Below are positions 19,575 to 27,373 of a stretch of DNA of 64,000 bases, in pieces. The translations under genes and the position numbers were made by a program. Below the pieces are notes generated by a model. That model saw only the letters and a program-made list of their open reading frames with translations. It did not search any database and was not told the DNA's origin. Source of the DNA: Bacteroidota bacterium (GTDB lineage Bacteria > Bacteroidota > Bacteroidia > AKYH767-A > 2013-40CM-41-45); NCBI GenBank assembly GCA_016721305.1, contig JADKIH010000007.1, positions 62,001 to 126,000 of the forward strand. The letters are read 5' to 3'. How positions within the stretch are numbered: the stretch's first letter is position 1; each line of letters starts with the position of its first letter.

Positions 19575-20277
19575 CTATTTGCCAAGCAGAAAAACTGCCG
19601 GATGTTTATGTAGTGAAGGTATTGATTTCTTCCAATCCATAACAGATCGGGTTTTCAAAAGTTGCTTTGGAGAAGTCAGATTTACTCCGATACATATTCT
19701 CGTTTCGGGTGAAAAATTTCAAGCATATCGGCAAGCATCTGATCATTTCGGTATGGAGTCTCAATAAATATTTGAGTTTGATTTTTTTGACAGCATCACG
19801 CTCGAGTTCTTTCAACCGATTTTTACGTTGCGCAGCTTCCCGGGGAAGATAGCCGTGAAAAACGAACGATTGTCCGTTTAGTCCGCTTCCCATCAGTCCG
19901 AGGAAAATAGACGAGGGGCCAATGAAAGGAATTACTTCGATATTCTGTTCGTGGGCCATTCTAACGAGCTCGCTACCGGGATCCGCAATTCCGGGACATC
20001 CGGCCTCACTCATCAGACCGATCGGTTTTCCTTTTTTCAAAACAGCAGACAATGCAGATTGCTCTTCAGGAGTAGAATGCTCGTTTAACAGATGGAAAAT
20101 AAACGAAGACTGAGGAATAGGCGATTGTATTCTTTTCAAAAAAGCTCTGGCAGATTTTTCATTTTCAACAACGAACTCATCCAACGACCTTACCACTTGC
20201 AAAGCATGTTCAGGAAGAACATCCGTTTGATCGTCGGAGAGGTTTACGGGAATGAGGTATAGCGTTGTTTTACTCAT
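19575..20277 (-). CDS. SAM-dependent methyltransferase, RsmI-like (tetrapyrrole methylase fold), frameshifted
   Basis: About 234 residues. The start MSKTTLYLIPVNLSDD leads into LPEHALQVVRSLDEFVVEN, GLMSEAGCPGIADPGSELV and FIGPSSIFLGLMGSGLNG, matching the RsmI-related methylase common in Bacteroidota. Indels near 19690-19790 and 19625 scramble the C-terminal third, but SDFSKATFENPICYGLEEI and the tail SIPSLHKHPAVFLLGK are readable in other frames. Classical RsmI 2'-O-methylates C1402 of 16S rRNA; the target of this shorter paralogue is uncertain. Lies 11 bp after the phosphatase gene, same strand. Confidence 0.82.
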
Positions 20278-20288
20278 GACTAAGTCAA

Positions 20289-20753
20289 TTACTTCACGTC
20301 CTTTATTTCTTCCAAAAATGCATCTGTTGCTTTATTCAACATTTGAAATACTTCGACAAATCCTTCCGGGCCACCAAACCAGGGATCGGGAACTTCTTCG
20401 AGAGGAAATGATGGAATAAGCGAAAGATATAATCTCACTTTCTGACGATCAGAATTACTTTGTGCCAATCGAATCACATTGTCATAATTCGATTTATCCA
20501 TCACGAAGATATGATCAAACTGTTGGAAATCTTCCTTCTTAAACTGACGAGCTATGAGATCCGAAATGTCGACACCAAATTTTTTTGCCGTGGCAATAGC
20601 TCTCGGATCGGGATTTTCACCAACGTGATAATTCCCGGTACCGGCTGAATCTACTTCGATCGAAACGCCATTTTCCTTTGCACTGTTTGTCAGAATTCCT
20701 TCTGCCATGGGAGAGCGACAAATATTCCCCAGACAGACCATAAGTACGCGCAT
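20289..20753 (-). CDS. Low-molecular-weight protein-tyrosine phosphatase
   Basis: A 154-residue protein with the active-site P-loop at the N-terminus (CLGNICRS, nucleophile Cys7, Arg13) and the general-acid Asp in VPDPWFGG (about 123). Cytoplasmic. In bacteria such enzymes act on tyrosine kinases of polysaccharide export or on small phosphocompounds; no kinase is nearby. Separated by 3 bp from the upstream dihydroorotase-like gene. Intact. Confidence 0.92.
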   Translation of the reverse strand: MRVLMVCLGNICRSPMAEGILTNSAKENGVSIEVDSAGTGNYHVGENPDPRAIATAKKFGVDISDLIARQFKKEDFQQFDHIFVMDKSNYDNVIRLAQSNSDRQKVRLYLSLIPSFPLEEVPDPWFGGPEGFVEVFQMLNKATDAFLEEIKDVK

Positions 20754-20756
20754 AGA

Positions 20757-22031
20757 TTAATCGATCAACTCTAATTTTTCATTATTGATAACGGCAATAG
20801 CTTTTCCGATCAAGTCTTTTCCGATGAAAGGATTATTCATCGATTTAGAATGAAGCCCTTTTAGATCAACCGTCCATTTTTTATCCGGATCAAAGACTGT
20901 CAGATTCGCTTCGTGACCTTCTTCAACAATATCATTTTTCAAACCCGCGCAACTTCGTGCGTGAGTAGTAAACTTGGCGATAAGTTCTCCAATGCTAAGC
21001 ATATCTTTTGTCGCCGTACGAGCTGCAGCAAAAGCAGTTTCGAGTCCTGTTGCTCCATAGGCTGCCAATTCAAATTCCTTCTTTTTATTTTCGACGTCTT
21101 CCGGACAATGATCGGAAGTGATACAATCGATGGTCCCATCTTTCAAGCCGTCTTTAAGCGCACGAATATCGGAAGCAGAGCGTAGTGGAGGTTTTACTTT
21201 GAACACAGAGTCAAATCCGCTCAGCGACGAATCGTCGAGCAGTAAATGCAGCGCAGACACATCGGCAGTAATCTTCATGCCGTTTGCTTTGGCCTTGCGT
21301 ATCAAGTCCACACTACCGGCTGTTGAGATGGTGGAGAAGTGGATCGGACTTTCAGTATAAGCAGCAAGGTATAAATCGCGATTGATCATGACTTCTTCGG
21401 CAATCGACGGAATTCCTTTCAAGCCCAACAAAACTGAATTCGAGCTTTCGTGAATTTGTCCTTTACCGGCAATGCTTTTGTCTTCGGCAAATGAAAATAT
21501 TTTCGCACCGAATGTTTTCGTGTATTGAAGTGCCCGCGTCATTAATCCTGCATCCTGGACTGCTCTTTTATCGTCGGTAAAGACTTTTGTGCCCGACTGA
21601 GCCATATCGTACATCTCTGATAAATCCTTTCCTTCGCGATTAACGGAAAGGCTTCCTGCAGGAATCACATCGACTAACAGGCCTGCTGCACGTTTAAGAA
21701 TAAAGTCGACCGAAGTCTTAGAGGAAATTGCCGGTTCGGTAGAAGGCATCAGCAGAACGCCCGTAAAGCCTCCATGGGCAGCGGCTTTGCAGCCCGAGTC
21801 AATCGTTTCTTTGTGCTCTAATCCCGGCTCGCGGAAATTAACATGTACATCGAACCAACCGCTGCTGACATGATAATTTTTGCCGTGAATCACTTTAGCT
21901 GAGCTGTCCTTTATTTTTCCCGGATCATCGGTCTTGGTGATCATACCATTTTCGATCAAAATATCTCTGACCTTCATGTGATGCTTGCTGCCGGGAGAGA
22001 TAACCATTACTTCCTGAAGAATAATTTTCAT
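20757..22031 (-). CDS. pyrC: Dihydroorotase-like protein lacking several metal-binding His
   Basis: A 424-residue amidohydrolase of the dihydroorotase class, full length, with LLMPSTEPAI, DDKRAVQDAGLM, KVKPPLRS and the C-terminal metal-independent barrel strands. Canonical ligands are altered: the HxH motif reads HVN (FDVHVNFREPG, residues 60-70); the HxED site reads FAED (about 189); the HxxH site reads HFST (about 237-240); DHxPH reads DHCPED. These losses suggest it may be a non-catalytic (PyrC-prime or pDHO type) subunit, a form seen in Bacteroidota, rather than the active enzyme of pyrimidine synthesis. Operon with LMW-PTP and the RsmI-like methylase. Confidence 0.88.
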   Translation of the reverse strand: MKIILQEVMVISPGSKHHMKVRDILIENGMITKTDDPGKIKDSSAKVIHGKNYHVSSGWFDVHVNFREPGLEHKETIDSGCKAAAHGGFTGVLLMPSTEPAISSKTSVDFILKRAAGLLVDVIPAGSLSVNREGKDLSEMYDMAQSGTKVFTDDKRAVQDAGLMTRALQYTKTFGAKIFSFAEDKSIAGKGQIHESSNSVLLGLKGIPSIAEEVMINRDLYLAAYTESPIHFSTISTAGSVDLIRKAKANGMKITADVSALHLLLDDSSLSGFDSVFKVKPPLRSASDIRALKDGLKDGTIDCITSDHCPEDVENKKKEFELAAYGATGLETAFAAARTATKDMLSIGELIAKFTTHARSCAGLKNDIVEEGHEANLTVFDPDKKWTVDLKGLHSKSMNNPFIGKDLIGKAIAVINNEKLELID

Positions 22032-22112
22032 GACAGACGGGTTTATCGGTTTTTCAATGAGTTTATTTTAGAAATATTTGAATCAGGTTCTTTTAAAATC
22101 TGCAAGAGCTCT

Positions 22113-24187
22113 TTACTTAGCTTTAGCAGATTGTTGGAAAAACCGGATTAAGACTATTTCGACGCCCAGGAAAATAAGGGTAAGAATGATGCAATATTTC
22201 CAGAGACGTTTTCCTTCGTTAAGTTGAGCAATGCTGTGCGATAAATCTTTTCCTTCGCTTTCGATCACATTCACCGTGGCTGCATTGAGTTTTGATGTCA
22301 TCTCAGTTAATTCCGAACCTGAGTAAACTGAAAGATCAGATTCATGGCGATCAAAATTGAATGACTGTACTTGCAGCAAATTACCTGTAGAAAGCAAATC
22401 ATAATTTCCGGCCTGTTGAACCTGATCGTGTACAGAGATTTGAGTACTGCTTCCAATCAAACGACTTTCGGGAATGACATCGAATTTCAATTCTTTGTTT
22501 TCCAGATGTAGAACCTGATCATTCGCAATTAAAGTATCGGTGATCATGAATTCGTGATCACGTCCAATGAGAAGTGGTCTGCTGATTTCGGTAACGCCAA
22601 TCAAAGCTGCCCGAAGGAATACCGGCACAAATAGCGCATGACGCGGAAAACTTCCGGCTTCGTCGTCAAGTGAAGTTGCAAGCGAATAAACAGTTCCTTT
22701 TCCGTAAAACTGAGATATCAAAAACGGATTTCCACTTTGCATTTTCATGATCACATCACCTGAACTGCGACTCTTCAAAGTGATAGGGAAATAGCGGTGG
22801 ACGACGGGTAAATCAATATTCTCCGGAAGAGCTTTTCCTTTTTCAAACACATCGGCGAATAATAAATGCTTTGCTTCAATTTTAGAAACTTTGTCCTCCT
22901 GTGTCACCTTTGAATTCCATGTATCACCACCGATTTCACTCATGAAATCATTATAAGTTGCCAGTGAGGCATCTTCAGCCGGAATAATGAAAACCGATCC
23001 GCCGCCATTTACATACTTTTTTAATTCCTGAACAAGCCCAGAAGAAAACGACGGCAATTGGTTCAGGATTATCAGTTGATTTCCGGAGAAGGAGGAATAA
23101 TCGATTTGACCCATGGATGAATTCCTGAAATTGAAATAAGGGTCGTTGCCAAAAATGGATAAAAGTTCTTTCGCAGGCTGAGTACCATTGATAGCAGTAA
23201 CGTTTATGCCTGAGCGAACATTGAAATTAAAATAGAAGTTATCGTCGAAGCTCACCGGATAATCGGCAATATTTATTTGCGCTTTTTGCCATCCGGGTTG
23301 AGAAATGGTGAAGGACAAATGCACCGAAGCTTTTCCTTTTCCGGAACAGTTACGCTGGCAAGAGCCTTTTGAACGCCATTGATCATTAATTTCACAGGTA
23401 TATTCTCGGCAGTTTTATCTCCGGCATTCCTAACTTCAACAATGAGATCATTCGGAACATTGAGCTGAACGAAAGGGGTGAAGAGAGAGCATGTATCGAT
23501 ATAGAGATTATTCTGCGCCGAAGCTTCTACCGGTACAAGCGAAATCTGCAGAGCAGAATCTTCCTTTAATTCGTTCAGATTGGTATTGGCTTGCTGGAAA
23601 TCAGAAATTACATAAGCAGTTTTAGAAACCTTCTCGGCACTTCCTGAGCTCAACGCTTCGTTTTGTCGGGCTATTACTTCGGTCAGATTTCTAACCGAGG
23701 CATTAGGCTTTATTTCATCGACAAGCGTCAGGAATTCATCTCTGTTAACCAAACGCTGGTGACGGCCTTCAAACGATGTCGTTAGCAGTTGAAACTGGTC
23801 GGAGGGTTTATAAGCTCCGGCAATTTCGCGGGCTTTCTTCTTGGCTGTCTCGAGCAGATTACCATTTTTCCCGACAGCGTCCATGCTGAATGAATTATCG
23901 ACATAGACTGAAATGCGTTTTTGGCCGGCCGGTGCATGCTGCTTATTTGCAGGGATGATTGGTTGTGCAAAAGCCAGTACAAGGAATGTAAGTGCCAATA
24001 ATCGTGAAGCCAGTACCAATAAATGCTTTAGGCGGGAGCGGGATTGAGTATCCTGCTTTATTTCACGAAGGAAACGGACGTTGGTGAAGTAAATTTTCCG
24101 AAAACGGCGAAAATTAAAGAGGTGAACAATGATGGGGATCGCCAGAGCCACCAGAGCGAAAAGGAATTCGGGATAGATGAATTGCAT
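22113..24187 (-). CDS. BatA-domain membrane protein with von Willebrand A domain, one frameshift
   Basis: About 690 residues. The N-terminal BatA domain begins MQFIYPEFLFALVALAIPII and contains HLFNFRRFRKIYFTNVRFL, followed by a second membrane helix and a vWA domain whose MIDAS motif reads YVDNSFSMD. A frameshift near 23330 (A run in EKEKASVHLSF) separates it from the rest: a beta-rich segment, a glutamine-amidotransferase-like stretch (YVNGGGSVFIIPAED) and a final membrane helix (YCIILTLIFLGVEIVLI). Anchored in the inner membrane with the vWA part in the periplasm. Function in envelope stress or protein assembly is only inferred. I start at ATG 24187; ATG 24211 would add 8 residues and overlap the next gene. 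Confidence 0.85.
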
Positions 24188-24207
24188 TTGTGTCCAAATA
24201 TACGCAT

Positions 24208-24972
24208 TCAAAACTTCTCAAACACACCTAAACCAAAGAGTGCGAAATCATATTTTACCGGGTCAGCAGGGTCGATTGTTCGTAAAGCTGCCGTCAATTC
24301 AGAAGCGGCTTTCCAATCGTCTTGTGTCCGATGTAAAAGCCCCAGTTTTCTGGCCACGCGACCGGAATGGACATCAAGCGGGCAGGTAAGTAAGGCCGGT
24401 GAAAGGCGAGACCATATTCCAAAATCGACACCGAATTCGTCGCGGCGAACCATCCACCGCATGAACATGTTGATTCGTTTGGCGGCCGAATTTGCCTCAG
24501 GATTTGAGAAGTGTTTCATCGAACGATGAACGGCCGTCCGGCCAAAAAATTCTTGTCTCCAAGCTGAAATAACGCTTTTGTAATCTTCGTCGGCTTCCCT
24601 GCATTTTGATAGCAGTAAATCTTCCATCGAAGGGTATTTCGAATAAATCCTCTTCAAAGAAGTGAGAAAGAAATTCAGATCAAGTGAATTAAATGTCCGA
24701 TGCTTAAAAGCGACAAACGGTCTCAAGTCGGATTTGGTAAAACCCTTTACAAATTCATACGGGCGGTCATCCATCATTTTCATGAGCGACCGGGCATTTT
24801 TCAAAATTGTCGGGCGCTGACCCCAGGAAATAACGGCCGTAAGAAAGCCGGAAATTTCAATATCCTGCTCTACGGAAAAAAGATGAGGAATAGAAATCGG
24901 ATCCGATTCAATAAAGTCGGAGCGGTTGTACAGGCGGTATTTCGTCTCCAGAAAATCGGACAGATCCGTCAT
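24208..24972 (-). CDS. TIGR02757 (DUF2400) family protein
   Basis: A 254-residue cytoplasmic protein with the family's conserved blocks: ISWGQRPTILKNARSLMKMM, DDRPYEFV, HRTFNSLDLNFFLTSLK, and C-terminal PADPVKYDFALFGLGV. CPLDVHSGRVARKLGLL resembles helix-hairpin-helix DNA-glycosylase-like proteins, so a link to nucleic acids is possible but unproven. It lies 14 bp after purA. Intact. Confidence 0.88.
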   Translation of the reverse strand: MTDLSDFLETKYRLYNRSDFIESDPISIPHLFSVEQDIEISGFLTAVISWGQRPTILKNARSLMKMMDDRPYEFVKGFTKSDLRPFVAFKHRTFNSLDLNFFLTSLKRIYSKYPSMEDLLLSKCREADEDYKSVISAWRQEFFGRTAVHRSMKHFSNPEANSAAKRINMFMRWMVRRDEFGVDFGIWSRLSPALLTCPLDVHSGRVARKLGLLHRTQDDWKAASELTAALRTIDPADPVKYDFALFGLGVFEKF

Positions 24973-24986
24973 GGTGAATCCGGAAA

Positions 24987-26273
24987 TCAGCTGATCAGCT
25001 CAGCCACATTACGGCGAATGGTCTGACGGCGATCAGGACCAACAGAAACGATGGTAATCGGAACCTGTAATTCCTTTTCGAGATATTGAATGTAAGAAGC
25101 CAACTCAGCAGGCATATCTTTCTCGGCTGTGATTCCGGTCAGATCCTTATTCCAGCCCGGCAGATCTTTGTAGATTGGTTTTACTTCTTCATTTACAATA
25201 TCGAAAGGCATGTAGTCCATTTTCTTTCCGTTGATTTCGTAATGGGTGCAAACACGAATGGTTTTAAAACCACTCAGTACATCTGACTTCATCATGATCA
25301 GATCAGACACACCGTTAATCATAATGGCGTATTTCAAAGCAGGTAAGTCGAGCCAGCCGCAACGACGAGGACGACCTGTGGTAGCACCAAATTCTTTACC
25401 TGCAGCACGAATAGCTTCCCCTGTTTCATCATTCAGTTCAGTCGGAAACGGGCCACTGCCTACGCGAGTACAATATGCCTTGAAGATTCCGTACACCTTG
25501 CCAATATGACGTGGAGCCACGCCTAAACCTGTACAGGCACCGGCAGTAATCGTATTCGATGAAGTTACAAATGGATAAGAACCGAAATCAATATCCAACA
25601 GCGAGCCTTGTGCACCTTCGGCCAAAATTTGTTTTCCGGCTAAAATGTTGCGATTCATCTCATGCTCGCTATCGACAAAATTCAATGTCCGCATCAGGGC
25701 AATGCCCTCCATGAAAGCAGGCTCTAGTTCTTCGAGTTTAAATTCGAAGTTCATCTGATTCAGCAGATGAATATGTTTGTTGCGCAATTTCTCATAGCGC
25801 TTAAGAAAATCAGGTGATTCGATATCGCCTACACGCAGTCCGTTACGACCGGTTTTATCCATGTAAGTTGGTCCTATACCACGCAGAGTAGAGCCGATCT
25901 TCTCGCTGCCTTTGCTAGCCTCAGATGCAGCATCGAGCAGACGATGAGTCGGAATAATCAAATGTGCTTTTCGCGAGATAAAAAGGCTCGCTGACGTATC
26001 AACGTTTATTTTTGTTAACGCATCAATTTCTCTTTTCAGAGTAACCGGATCAATCACGACACCATTGCCGACAATATTGACCGTGCCTTTACGAAAAATT
26101 CCGGATGGGATGGTATGCAGAACGTGCTTGATACCTTCGAATTCGAGTGTATGACCTGCATTCGGGCCACCCTGAAAACGGGCAACGACACTATATTCGG
26201 GAGTAAGTACGTCAACGATTTTCCCTTTTCCTTCGTCTCCCCATTGGAGACCTAACAATACATCAACAGACAT
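24987..26273 (-). CDS. purA: Adenylosuccinate synthetase
   Basis: 428 residues, the normal family length. It has the GTP-binding loop GLQWGDEGKGKIVD (residues 8-21), HTLEFEGIKHVLHTIPSG, GSTLRGIGPTYMDK, EGAQGSLLDIDFGSYPFVTSS, and TTGRPRRCGWLDL near 330. It forms adenylosuccinate from IMP and aspartate with GTP in purine synthesis. Start ATG at 26273. A bidirectional terminator lies just upstream (26314-26347), so it has its own promoter. Confidence 0.97.
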   Translation of the reverse strand: MSVDVLLGLQWGDEGKGKIVDVLTPEYSVVARFQGGPNAGHTLEFEGIKHVLHTIPSGIFRKGTVNIVGNGVVIDPVTLKREIDALTKINVDTSASLFISRKAHLIIPTHRLLDAASEASKGSEKIGSTLRGIGPTYMDKTGRNGLRVGDIESPDFLKRYEKLRNKHIHLLNQMNFEFKLEELEPAFMEGIALMRTLNFVDSEHEMNRNILAGKQILAEGAQGSLLDIDFGSYPFVTSSNTITAGACTGLGVAPRHIGKVYGIFKAYCTRVGSGPFPTELNDETGEAIRAAGKEFGATTGRPRRCGWLDLPALKYAIMINGVSDLIMMKSDVLSGFKTIRVCTHYEINGKKMDYMPFDIVNEEVKPIYKDLPGWNKDLTGITAEKDMPAELASYIQYLEKELQVPITIVSVGPDRRQTIRRNVAELIS

Positions 26274-26313
26274 GGAATGAGGCTTGAGAGTAATGAGATT
26301 TATCTGAAAAATA

Positions 26314-26347
26314 AAAGATCATCCCGAGATATAGCAGGATGATCTTT
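26314..26347 (-). terminator. Terminator downstream of the STAS gene
   Basis: An 11-base perfect stem (AAAGATCATCC / GGATGATCTTT) with a 12-base loop. On the minus strand it runs into TTTATTTTTC and lies 23 bases after the STAS stop, separating it from purA. The other strand also has a T tract, so it may work both ways. Confidence 0.8.
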
Positions 26348-26369
26348 GTTTTTTTATTCGACGGCAATT

Positions 26370-26717
26370 CTAGTTTTGGAATTGTTTGATCGCCGTTGGA
26401 AGATCATCTGTGATGGTGAAGACGGTATTCAGCTTCGTGATGATCAACAGTTCTTTAATTTTATCGCTTATGCTGCAGATTGCAGTATCGCCGCCATTCT
26501 TGCGGCTCTTGGTAAGGATGTTTACCAGAACATTAAGACCATTGCTATTCAGATAACGGAAATGCTCCATAGAGATAACGAAGCTATTGATTCCTTTATC
26601 GATATAGGTTTGAATTTCATCGAGCAGTGGAGTAGCCTGATTTTTATCGATCAGATTCCCGCTCATTTCAACAACGGCATACGAGCCATTATTGGTGATT
26701 TTGTAATTAAATTCCAT
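26370..26717 (-). CDS. STAS-domain protein, anti-sigma factor antagonist-like
   Basis: A 115-residue stand-alone STAS domain: AVVEMSGNLIDKNQ, ISMEHFRYLNSNGLNVLVNI (Ser about 58 in the position phosphorylated in SpoIIAA-type proteins) and the helix DTAICSISDKIKELLIITKL. No membrane segment. By family it would bind an anti-sigma factor kinase or regulator. No partner gene is adjacent. A terminator follows. Confidence 0.85.
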   Translation of the reverse strand: MEFNYKITNNGSYAVVEMSGNLIDKNQATPLLDEIQTYIDKGINSFVISMEHFRYLNSNGLNVLVNILTKSRKNGGDTAICSISDKIKELLIITKLNTVFTITDDLPTAIKQFQN

Positions 26718-26835
26718 GGTGTGAAATTAAGAGTTTCTGAACTGAAAGCAAAGGGTAATTTTAATTTCAGGCCTGAATAATAAATATTGAAATGTTAGCA
26801 CTTAAGCAGCCCAAAAAGCTCTGAAAGGCCCGTAA

Positions 26836-27312
26836 TCATTGGGTTTTACGATGTTTGCAGCTGCCTGTATTGGCAAAATCACGGCATTTTCCAAACAGAT
26901 TGAGAGAATGGTTGGTTACGTCGAAATTGAGGATATCGCCCATCATCTACTGGATTTGCTGGATACGGGGATCGCAGAATTCAAAGACATGCTCGCAATC
27001 CTGGCAAATGAGATGATCGTGCTGACGGAAGGAATATGACCGCTCGAATCGCGCTGTATTTTTCCCAAACTGATGCTTGGTGAGCAATTCGCAGTCCAGC
27101 AAGAGTTCGATCGTATTGTAAATCGTCGCCCGGCTGATCTGATAACCTTTATCCTTCATGTGAACAAACAGCGATTCCACGTCGAAGTGATCATCGAGCT
27201 GATAAACTTCTTCGAGAATATTATATCGTTCTTCCGTTTTCCGGTGACTTTTCTTTTCCAGATATTCGGTAAAGATCTTTTTTACGGAAGCGAGGATTTC
27301 GGGGGTGGTCAT
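26836..27312 (-). CDS. Fur-family transcriptional regulator with an in-frame TAG
   Basis: The first 121 codons give a Fur-type winged helix (VYQLDDHFDVESLFVHMKDK, YQISRATIYNTIELLLDCE) and the start of the dimerisation domain with the metal site HDHLICQDCEHVFEFCDPR. A TAG at 26947-26949 ends the frame, but the same frame continues with family-typical sequence (MMGDILNFDVTNHSLNLFGK, then CRDFANTGSCKHRKTQ) to TGA at 26836. Total 158 codons, the usual Fur length. The TAG sits where a Gln (CAG) would fit (IQQIQ-TAG-MMG). Whether it is an error, a mutation or readthrough cannot be told. Probable Fe/Zn/peroxide regulator. Confidence 0.82.
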
Positions 27313-27345
27313 TCTTTTCTGTTTAATTCGAGTACTCGTCTAACA

Positions 27346-27373
27346 AATTAGCTAATTAGCTAATTAGCTAATT
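27346..27373. repeat. AATTAGCT octamer array (3.5 units)
   Basis: Perfect tandem copies of AATTAGCT, identical to the array at 2381, directly touching the stop codon of the relA/spoT gene. Confidence 0.85.

Noticed and set aside
24187..24211. BatA protein start at ATG 24211
   Set aside because: The extra residues MNAYIWTQ precede a normal MQFIYPEFLFALVAL start and would overlap the TIGR02757 stop, so ATG 24187 is favoured.
26346..26780. 144-codon plus-strand frame over the STAS gene
   Set aside because: Antisense to a clear STAS domain with serine motif; it lacks any family features and begins inside the terminator region.
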